DNA of 39,329 nucleotides from an uncultured Monoglobus sp. (GTDB lineage Bacteria; Bacillota; Clostridia; Monoglobales; Monoglobaceae): contig CANRHV010000022.1 in the NCBI GenBank assembly GCA_947630505.1, forward strand, positions 1 to 39,329, in the 5' to 3' direction. The position numbers were made by a program, and so were the translations under genes. Shown here piece after piece: positions 34,667 through 39,329 of the stretch. The number at the start of each line of letters is the position of its first letter. The first letter of the stretch is position 1. The notes under the pieces were generated by a model, which saw nothing but the letters and a program-made list of their open reading frames with translations, had not been told where the DNA came from and searched no databases.

Positions 34667-35278
34667 TCAAGCTGCATACCGAAATTCATATATTCCCTCG
34701 CAAATATCGTTATCATTTGTATCATTAATAAAATCAGACAGATAAGTAGGATTACACTTACTTATATCACATTCGCTTGACAAGAATATGTCATCGTCAG
34801 GATAATCTAATATTGAAGCGAACACTCGAATACAGGGAGTTATCATACTTGATAGGCGCATTGCCGCAGTCTGTTTAGACTCTAAAATATTTTCATAGCT
34901 ACTCAAGTCAGAATCTGGTTGTAGCATAACACCCTTAACGGGTAAAATATTGTCATTAAGCTCCTGTTTGGGTGTATAATGATATTGCTCTCCGTTCTCA
35001 TAATCGTAACTACATAATATTTTATCTTGTTCCCCATACGTAATAGCGTCATATAATGACATTGTGTTATCAATAACATTCAATATTACATTGATAGGAA
35101 CTTGATTTACAACCCAGTTTAATGAATCGCGCAGGTCATAGCATATACAAAAGTAATATCTATCATCTTGATCTGTGCATACAAATATGATAGCCTCGTC
35201 CTCAAAAGTATTGAATACATGACTTAAATATAAATTTCCTACGTCCAAGTTTGTTTGAAAATATGGTGTGTTATTCAT
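34667..35278 (-). CDS. Putative chaperone-dependent antitoxin of a TAC module
   Basis: The 203-residue acidic protein has an N-terminal beta-rich domain (LDVGNLYLSHVFNTFEDEAI, YYFCICYDLRDSLNWV) resembling the DUF6575 type, a middle loop region and a C-terminal helical and acidic tail with repeated D/N runs (NDTNDNDICEGIYEF). It overlaps the upstream gene by eight bases and precedes the SecB-like gene, the antitoxin slot in T-A-C operons. In TAC systems the antitoxin has a C-terminal chaperone-addiction tail that SecB binds; the tail here is a candidate. Function is inferred from order only. Confidence 0.55.
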   Translation of the reverse strand: MNNTPYFQTNLDVGNLYLSHVFNTFEDEAIIFVCTDQDDRYYFCICYDLRDSLNWVVNQVPINVILNVIDNTMSLYDAITYGEQDKILCSYDYENGEQYHYTPKQELNDNILPVKGVMLQPDSDLSSYENILESKQTAAMRLSSMITPCIRVFASILDYPDDDIFLSSECDISKCNPTYLSDFINDTNDNDICEGIYEFRYAA

Positions 35279-35735
35279 CTGGTATCTGCACCTCCTTAAA
35301 ATATGCTGATGGGTCGGCGTTTTTATAAAGCCACCAATCTATATGCCCTTTTGTTGCGGACTTTTCCCATTCCGCTGTAATACGTGATAACCCGTCCTCG
35401 GGGTTTATGTCACCTTCCAGAACTCGCTTATGTGGATGTTTATTTCGCAACGTTACCGAATAATAGTAAATAATTTGGTCATATGATTGTTGGCAGGACA
35501 CCGATAAAGCACCAATGCTTTTCTGGTAATTTTTTAGCTTTTTCTCTTTATTCCGCACGGTCTTTAGCCCCGACACCACTTCGTCGTAATAATTGTAAAA
35601 TGCCGTTTTATCCATATTTCCATATTTATCTACACGATATACATGATAGCTGTGTTCTTGACCACCATTTTCAATAATTTCATTTATTATATCTTGTGTA
35701 AAATAGTCAGGAAATACTTTTAAAGTATTTTCCAT
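35271..35735 (-). CDS. Putative ADP-ribosyltransferase-like toxin of a TAC module
   Basis: The 154-residue protein has features that fit, but do not prove, the R-S-E class of ADP-ribosyltransferases: Arg34 in HVYRVDKYG, an STS-like SVS at 78-80 (GALSVSCQQ) and a Glu at 107 (VLEGDI). The C-terminal HIDWWLYKNADPSAYFKEV (131-149) looks like a conserved family signature. In the E. coli CmdTAC system the toxin modifies mRNA by ADP-ribosylation and gene order is toxin, antitoxin, SecB-like chaperone, as here. ATG at 35735 follows GGAGAG; the longer reading from 35837 runs across the promoter. Confidence 0.5.
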   Translation of the reverse strand: MENTLKVFPDYFTQDIINEIIENGGQEHSYHVYRVDKYGNMDKTAFYNYYDEVVSGLKTVRNKEKKLKNYQKSIGALSVSCQQSYDQIIYYYSVTLRNKHPHKRVLEGDINPEDGLSRITAEWEKSATKGHIDWWLYKNADPSAYFKEVQIPDE

Positions 35736-35778
35736 TTTCTCTCCTCTTAAGCACAATATACAGAAATAACTATTACAT

Positions 35779-35807
35779 ATTATAATGTAAACATAGGATA
35801 AAGTCAA
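35779..35807 (-). promoter_or_regulatory. Promoter of the putative TAC operon
   Basis: Minus-strand TTGACT (35807-35802), a 17-base spacer and TATAAT (35784-35779), 43 bases before the first ATG. It is close to consensus and lies ~80 bases from the divergent RHH-B promoter. Confidence 0.8.
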
Positions 35808-35886
35808 GGCAGTTTTATAATTATATGTATATTCCAAGCCAAATGATAAGCAATATTACATTTTCATTACAAACCCACAAACCCTA

Positions 35887-35934
35887 TTGACTTTTTGTTA
35901 GAACATAAATATAATGTTATTGTTGGAACAATAA
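35887..35934 (+). promoter_or_regulatory. RHH-B promoter with two palindromic operators
   Basis: TTGACT (35887-35892), 17-base spacer, TATAAT (35910-35915). Site 1 in the spacer is TTTTGTTAGAACATAA (35893-35908, imperfect). Site 2 is the perfect palindrome TTATTGTTGGAACAATAA (35917-35934) just past the -10. The centres are 25 bases apart. The design equals that of RHH A, but the operator sequence is different. Confidence 0.78.
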
Positions 35935-35948
35935 GTGAGGTGATAACA

Positions 35949-36131
35949 TTGAGTCCACGTACAGGACGACCACCAATAGACAATCCGCGAAATATCAGAT
36001 TTACCGCACGACTTACCCAAGATGAAGCAAATGATTTACAAGACTGCGCTGACAAACTTGAAATAAGCCGAACAGAAGTCGTTGTTAAGGGGATAGAATT
36101 GGTAAAGTCAAAATTAGAACATCAAAAATAG
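35949..36131 (+). CDS. Ribbon-helix-helix (CopG/Arc-like) regulator B
   Basis: The 60-residue protein begins SPRTGRPPIDNPRN, then a beta strand (IRFTARLTQD) and helices EANDLQDCADKLE and SRTEVVVKGIELVKSK. It has the same fold as RHH A with a near-identical start but a different strand, the part that reads DNA bases, which agrees with its different operator. The TTG start at 35949 is set by GAGGTG at 35938-35943. Its stop (36129-36131) lies in the terminator of the convergent small RNA B. Likely represses its own promoter and, by analogy to P22 Arc/Mnt, the antirepressor cassette. Confidence 0.82.
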   Translation: MSPRTGRPPIDNPRNIRFTARLTQDEANDLQDCADKLEISRTEVVVKGIELVKSKLEHQK

Positions 36132-36190
36132 CGGCTACGCCCCGACTAAAGCTTGTAGCCACTATTCGCTCAGACAAGAAATCTCGTCTA
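36124..36190 (-). ncRNA. Small RNA B, convergent to RHH gene B (sar-like candidate)
   Basis: A ~67-nt transcript is expected from the minus-strand promoter at 36197-36225, ending at the hairpin TAGTGGCTAC / GTAGCCGCTA (36164-36155 with 36138-36129) and the T run at 36128-36124. Its 5' half matches small RNA A (ATTTATAGACGAG, then TTGTCTGAGC), while the terminator stem is different. No open reading frame is present. It lies in the same place as RNA A: between the RHH gene and p115, on the opposite strand. Confidence 0.7.
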
Positions 36191-36196
36191 TAAATC

Positions 36197-36225
36197 ATTA
36201 TACTATAGCGAGCGAATCTTGTCAA
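36197..36225 (-). promoter_or_regulatory. Promoter of small RNA B
   Basis: Minus-strand TTGACA (36225-36220), 17-base spacer, TATAAT (36202-36197): both boxes are perfect consensus, matching the promoter of small RNA A. Confidence 0.85.
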
Positions 36226-36262
36226 GTCTTTTTGTAACATAACTGTAATATAAAAAGGCTCT

Positions 36263-36290
36263 GATAAAAACCCCAGTCGAAGTTTTTATC
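36263..36290 (+). promoter_or_regulatory. Palindrome in the p115-B leader
   Basis: GATAAAAAC and GTTTTTATC form a perfect nine-base inverted repeat with a ten-base gap, 44 bases before p115-B. It could be a leader hairpin/attenuator or an operator; low GC makes a simple terminator less likely. Confidence 0.45.
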
Positions 36291-36333
36291 ACAACATTCA
36301 CAGTTAATCCAAAATCAAAGGAGATGTAGTATA

Positions 36334-36684
36334 ATGAATACGAATACGCAAATCAACGTACAAATGCCTGTGTCAACTGTTTTGGACAGGGCTGAAGCCA
36401 AACTGACCTCAGCACAGACGAACTTAACTAAGGCAAGAACATTTATGAGCGACATTCTCGAAGAACACTTTGAGAAATACGAATTTCCCACACAACGAGA
36501 TACATCAACGCTTACGTTTATATGGTACTCACTGGTACACTATGTCAATTACGCAAAAGCGGTAGCTGATTACATTGATAACGCCGCGAGCATAATTGAA
36601 GACGCTTGTCATTCTGTGGGCGACGCCAGAGAATGGGTCAAGAGCATGGGTGATACTCTGTCAGGAGGTGTTAGTGATGAATGA
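36334..36684 (+). CDS. p115 protein of antirepressor cassette B
   Basis: The 116-residue helical paralogue of the product at 33142-33489 keeps the blocks RTFMSDILEEHFEKYE, DTSTLTF, VHYVNYAKAVADYIDNA and EWVKSMGDTLSGGV. The N-terminal ~20 residues vary between copies. AAAGGAG precedes the ATG, and the stop overlaps the antirepressor start (ATGAATGA). No known family was recognised. Conservation across both cassettes, despite different antirepressor N-termini, suggests it works with the shared KilAC half. Confidence 0.8.
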   Translation: MNTNTQINVQMPVSTVLDRAEAKLTSAQTNLTKARTFMSDILEEHFEKYEFPTQRDTSTLTFIWYSLVHYVNYAKAVADYIDNAASIIEDACHSVGDAREWVKSMGDTLSGGVSDE

Positions 36685-37423
36685 ATTACAGACCTTCACC
36701 AATGACGTATTTGGACAGATACGTACCACCATTATAGACGGCGAGCCTTGGTTTGTAGGCAAGGACATCGCCGAGGCTTTGGGGTATGCCGATCCAACAG
36801 GAGCAGTCAGAAAGCGAGTTGACGTTGAAGATAAAGGGGTGGCTAAAATGGCTACCCCCTCTGGAGCACAAGAAATGGCTATCATCAACGAATCAGGTCT
36901 ATACGCTCTCATCTTCGGCTCAAAGCTACCATCGGCAAAACAATTCAAGCGTTGGGTCACTTCCGAAGTGCTTCCACAGATTAACCGTACCGGTGGATAC
37001 ATACCTGTATCAAGCGCAGACGATGAACTCACCATAATGGCAAAGGCTCACCAAATCTTAGAGCGCACCCTGCAAGCCAAAGACCAGCTTATCGAAAGCA
37101 CGACCAAAGCCTTGATGATTGCCCAGCCGAAAGCGGACAGATACGACAAGCTCATGCGTGCTGACGGCTATATGAGCTTTAACGTAGTAGCCAAACAGCT
37201 TGGTACAGGGCGCAACCGCTTGATGAAATACCTACGCGAGCACGGCATATTGTTCCGTGACGGCTTATCCAACATAGCCTATCAGAAATACTACGAACGC
37301 GGTTATTTCGTCGTCAAATATTCAATAGGACACAACGGCTTCGCCTGCGGAGTAACCAAAGTAACCGCCAAAGGATTAGAATTCCTATACGACCTACTCA
37401 ACGGCAATGCCGAAGCTGCATAA
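36677..37423 (+). CDS. Antirepressor B (BRO-N + KilAC)
   Basis: The 248-residue protein has an N-terminal BRO domain at about 5-105 (RTTIIDGEPWFVGKDIAEAL, KRWVTSEVLPQINRTGGY) and a C-terminal KilAC/ANT domain at about 135-245 (GYMSFNVVAKQLGTGRNRLM, then GYFVVKY). This is the usual domain pair of phage antirepressors. The KilAC half is related to that of antirepressor A, but A has ORF6N in place of BRO. AGGAGGTG at 36663-36670 sets the start at 36677. A strong terminator follows. Confidence 0.9.
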   Translation: MNELQTFTNDVFGQIRTTIIDGEPWFVGKDIAEALGYADPTGAVRKRVDVEDKGVAKMATPSGAQEMAIINESGLYALIFGSKLPSAKQFKRWVTSEVLPQINRTGGYIPVSSADDELTIMAKAHQILERTLQAKDQLIESTTKALMIAQPKADRYDKLMRADGYMSFNVVAKQLGTGRNRLMKYLREHGILFRDGLSNIAYQKYYERGYFVVKYSIGHNGFACGVTKVTAKGLEFLYDLLNGNAEAA

Positions 37424-37435
37424 TACAAATAGGGG

Positions 37436-37470
37436 AGACCGTGCTGATAAGGCGCGGTCTTTTCTTTTTT
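37436..37470 (+). terminator. Terminator of cassette B
   Basis: AGACCGTGC pairs with GCGCGGTCT (one G-U pair), followed by TTTTCTTTTTT. It lies 12 bases after the antirepressor stop. Confidence 0.9.
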
Positions 37471-37487
37471 GAGCGTTCAACCTTGCC

Positions 37488-37730
37488 CTATGCAACAATA
37501 TCACATAAAGACGACTTAACCCAATCAGGGACTTTACCATCTTTCGTAGGAAAGTTGGCAAGAGTTGTTCTTCCAACAATTTTAGCACACTTAATTAAAA
37601 GGGTATGAGTTTCTTTTACTGTCAACCCATATTCTTTTAATATATCAAATATTCTGTTAGCCATATCACCGCAGGCTTCCTGAAATCGTGAATCGCTGGT
37701 TACATATTCTTTCTTCATATATAAAATCAT
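37488..37730 (-). CDS. Small hypothetical protein
   Basis: The 80-residue protein (or 76 from the second Met, MKKEYVTSDSRFQEACGDMA) has a helical middle with NRIFDILKEYGLTVKETHTL and a C-terminal PDWVKSSLCDIVA. The phrase resembles a small helix-turn-helix, but no family is certain. AAAGGA is upstream; the choice between the two Met codons is open. It converges with antirepressor B, the terminator between them serving the plus strand. Confidence 0.55.
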   Translation of the reverse strand: MILYMKKEYVTSDSRFQEACGDMANRIFDILKEYGLTVKETHTLLIKCAKIVGRTTLANFPTKDGKVPDWVKSSLCDIVA

Positions 37731-37756
37731 ATCCTTTCTTATTAAGTATATTCAGC

Positions 37757-38092
37757 CTAATCATTAAGAAGATAAAGTGCCTTGCTATCTTCATCAAGCC
37801 ATTCGCTCAAACGGTCTCTTTGCATTTCGTATTCATATTTGTCAAAGATTTCTTGCAAATCATTATATAATGATAACATTTTCTCAATTACTGCGGCATA
37901 ATCATCGTCGTTATATAGGTATCCGCTATGCCTAACGTCCATCCATTTCTTTAACTCTTGATCGTCTTCCACATTCTGATTAAGACAATCCATACCCTCT
38001 TTGGGTTTACTGGCATTAGTATTAATCACCCACGGAACTTTATCTATTAAGGGTACAAAACCTATATTTGGGTTTAATGCATATTCGTTCAT
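37757..38092 (-). CDS. Hypothetical acidic protein
   Basis: The 111-residue protein starts MNEYALNPNIGFVPLIDKVP, with a helical C-terminal half (YAAVIEKMLSLYNDLQEIFD) and no known motif. GGAGGTG is at a normal distance from ATG at 38092. The earlier in-frame ATG at 38140 has no ribosome site. Likely a small phage early-region gene; function unknown. Confidence 0.55.
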   Translation of the reverse strand: MNEYALNPNIGFVPLIDKVPWVINTNASKPKEGMDCLNQNVEDDQELKKWMDVRHSGYLYNDDDYAAVIEKMLSLYNDLQEIFDKYEYEMQRDRLSEWLDEDSKALYLLND

Positions 38093-38207
38093 GCCATGTT
38101 CACCTCCGTTCGCATTCGCTTTGTCTTGATTTTGGCACAATTATGTGCTATAATATTCTTAGTCATTTGCTTTCTAAATGTTACGAGTGTCATATATGAG
38201 CAACAAG

Positions 38208-38387
38208 CTATAGTATATCATATAATCCACAGCCAACCTTCTTTTTAAGCCGCTCAATAATACTATAGCATTCAGACTGATTGACTTTATTTGCTAACAG
38301 TATCCGTAAAAGAGAATTGGCTATATAATTTTCCTTTTCGAGCTGATAACTTGTTTGCATGACAACATTGTCGCAACAACTTGGCAT
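38208..38387 (-). CDS. Small helical protein (59 residues)
   Basis: A short reading frame on the minus strand begins MPSCCDNVVMQTSYQLEKEN and continues with a helical part (YIANSLLRILLANKVNQSEC, then IIERLKKKVGC) before TAG. AGGTG lies six bases before the ATG. The two-helix layout resembles short accessory proteins of Clostridia mobile elements, but no family was identified. It diverges from the gene at 38428 across 40 bases. Confidence 0.6.
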   Translation of the reverse strand: MPSCCDNVVMQTSYQLEKENYIANSLLRILLANKVNQSECYSIIERLKKKVGCGLYDIL

Positions 38388-38409
38388 AAAAACACCTACT
38401 TTCTATAAT
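38381..38409 (+). promoter_or_regulatory. Promoter of the 129-residue membrane-anchored gene
   Basis: TTGGCA at 38381-38386, 17-base spacer and TATAAT at 38404-38409 lead to a start 19 bases further on, with AAGGAG before the ATG. The -35 overlaps the start codon of the divergent 59-residue gene. Confidence 0.65.
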
Positions 38410-38427
38410 ATATAAGGAGTGATACAT

Positions 38428-38817
38428 ATGACAACGCATCATTATATTAAACAACAAAAACATGAACGAGATAAAATGATGAAATTCCTTTTAGGACTGG
38501 ATCGCCAGAGCCATGACAACACAGTAACCATTGACCGCACAAATATTCAGTCCCTTGAATTTGATGAAACAGAGGTCATACGTATACTTAGTGACTTTCA
38601 GGCTATAGGATACATACGAATTATAAGAAAATCGCCAAACAATGATTTAAGTATGTGTGCGACAGTTGAATTATTATCCCCATGCCTTCAATACTTTGAA
38701 AGCAAGAGGAACACGCGAAACACGAAATTTAAACACATCGTATGGGAATTTATTAAATTTATCATACCAGTATCTATATCCATTGTGGCGCTCCTTAAAT
38801 CATTTGGTTTGTTTTAA
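38428..38817 (+). CDS. Tail-anchored small protein
   Basis: The 129-residue protein has a basic N-terminus, a middle with a winged-helix feel (IDRTNIQSLEFDETEVIRIL) and one C-terminal transmembrane segment at about 104-126 (IIPVSISIVALLKSFGLF). Tail-anchored topology with a cytoplasmic domain suggests a membrane sensor or effector; no family was recognised. The ATG is set by AAGGAG. Its last four bases overlap the last four of the convergent 31-residue peptide, and both ends encode an ISIVAL motif. Confidence 0.6.
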   Translation: MTTHHYIKQQKHERDKMMKFLLGLDRQSHDNTVTIDRTNIQSLEFDETEVIRILSDFQAIGYIRIIRKSPNNDLSMCATVELLSPCLQYFESKRNTRNTKFKHIVWEFIKFIIPVSISIVALLKSFGLF

Positions 38818-38853
38818 CGAACGCACGCCACTATCAACGCCACGATAGATATA
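38775..38853. repeat. Inverted repeat spanning two convergent gene ends
   Basis: TATATCCATTGTGGCG at 38775-38790 and its near complement at 38838-38853 (14 of 16 bases) code for the ISIVAL membrane segment of two convergent genes. Transcripts reaching across could fold into a long hairpin or pair with each other. Confidence 0.6.
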
Positions 38854-38909
38854 CCCCATGATATAATCCAGCTATATTTTGAAATCCAAGATAAAAAGTC
38901 TTGTTGCAT
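38814..38909 (-). CDS. Small hydrophobic peptide (31 residues)
   Basis: The peptide begins MQQDFLSWISKYSW, then IISWGISIVALIVACVR: a short polar head and one transmembrane helix. GGGTG precedes the ATG. Single-helix peptides of this size are found as type I toxins or small membrane regulators; no family was recognised. The ISIVAL stretch matches the anchor of the convergent 129-residue protein. A possible promoter (TTGCTA-17-TATAGA) lies upstream. Confidence 0.5.
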   Translation of the reverse strand: MQQDFLSWISKYSWIISWGISIVALIVACVR

Positions 38910-39022
38910 TACGAGTATCACACCCTTTCTATAATATATAAAGCACGCCATAGCAAAAGAATAATGCGCCTTGCCTCGGACTTGGCACACTATTCTTTGC
39001 CACAACGAGAAATTATAACGAC

Positions 39023-39104
39023 GTTCATTGCAACGTGGAAGTAGATATGTCTATGTCGCGATGAACAAATTTATATGAGAGGCGGGAAACTGCCTCTTTT
39101 TTTA
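39023..39104 (+). ncRNA. Possible structured RNA with terminator
   Basis: GTTCATTGC at 39023-39031 pairs with GCGATGAAC at 39058-39066 (one wobble). A second hairpin, AGAGGC/GCCTCT (39078-39083 and 39092-39097), ends in T residues and is a good plus-strand terminator. No reading frame is present and no convincing promoter was found, so this could also be the 3' end of an RNA starting further left. Confidence 0.4.
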
Positions 39105-39118
39105 TGCCATATTCTTCC

Positions 39119-39247
39119 TTATTGACACTGCTTTACAGGATATTCTTCTTCAATTCTTTTACTCAATTCTTCCACCAATGCTTGCGCCTGTAATTCTGAT
39201 AATGGGTTATCTAATACAATCTTACCCGAGAAATCATATGTTGGCAC
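39119..39247 (-). CDS. Small hypothetical protein (42 residues, GTG start)
   Basis: A 42-residue acidic peptide starts at GTG 39247 (MPTYDFSGKIVLDNPLSELQ), nine bases after AAAGGA, and ends in a helix (AQALVEELSKRIEEEYP). The reading frame stays open upstream but without a ribosome site. Function unknown. Confidence 0.5.
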   Translation of the reverse strand: MPTYDFSGKIVLDNPLSELQAQALVEELSKRIEEEYPVKQCQ

Positions 39248-39329
39248 ACAATCACATCCTTTCTTATTGTTTTTTATTAGTAAATATTCAAAATTCGACA
39301 AATTAAGCACTCTAATTCCTCGAAAACCA

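Noticed and set aside
36661..37035. Minus-strand frame opposite antirepressor B
   Set aside because: It lies wholly inside a confident BRO-KilAC gene and has no ribosome site.
38135..38148. Palindrome GCACAATTATGTGC before the 111-residue gene
   Set aside because: Short arms and no clear promoter alignment; could be chance in AT-rich DNA.
28130..39329. CRISPR array or insertion sequence in the cargo region
   Set aside because: No regular spaced repeats, transposase or terminal inverted repeats were found.

Overview
The window looks like the left end of an integrated temperate siphophage in a Gram-positive, Clostridia-type host. The host part (1-1943) is tyrS, a tRNA-Gly with its own promoter and terminator, and the first 129 codons of a secreted D-alanyl-D-alanine carboxypeptidase gene. 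That gene stops abruptly just after its SxN active-site motif, where phage-like DNA begins. The assignment to Clostridia rests on protein style (XkdX, LLH holin, TyrRS, KilAC antirepressors), strong AGGAGG ribosome sites and moderate GC; the genus cannot be read from the sequence.

Region 2.1-28.1 kb is one long minus-strand late operon, read from high to low coordinates: a giant tape-measure protein with an internal NlpC/P60 peptidase, distal-tail and hub-like proteins, several baseplate proteins, two beta-helix fibres each followed by a small protein and an XkdX-like gene, a collagen-like fibre ending in a Peptidase_G2 chaperone domain, more fibre proteins, a CHAP endolysin with SLH-like repeats, a holin and a small membrane protein, closed by a strong terminator. 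No tail-tube, capsid, portal, terminase or integrase gene is present. The tape-measure reading frame has no credible start and appears cut where the next region begins.

Region 28.1-39.3 kb is accessory and regulatory DNA. It opens with a plus-strand operon of two zinc-ribbon proteins and a membrane protein (28.2-30.1 kb). A minus-strand DUF262 + HEPN defence pair follows (30.2-32.1 kb), with a long structured leader. Then come two mirror-image paralogous immunity cassettes (A, minus strand, 32.4-33.9 kb; B, plus strand, 35.9-37.4 kb). Each consists of a ribbon-helix-helix regulator with palindromic operators in its own promoter, a convergent ~70-nt small RNA gene, a ~115-residue protein and a KilAC-domain antirepressor. 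The layout resembles the immI region of phage P22 (arc/mnt, sar RNA, ant). Between the cassettes sits a three-gene operon ending in a SecB-like chaperone, whose order and content suggest a toxin-antitoxin-chaperone (TAC) module. The right end (37.4-39.3 kb) has small genes of unknown function, including two tail-to-tail membrane peptides and a possible structured RNA.

Working model (inference): the tail and lysis genes are the prophage's late functions. The right half is the lysogen's control and cargo region, with the antirepressor cassettes setting induction and the DUF262-HEPN and TAC modules defending the lysogen against other phages. The most novel items are the paired antirepressor cassettes with their convergent small RNAs, and the candidate TAC operon between them.
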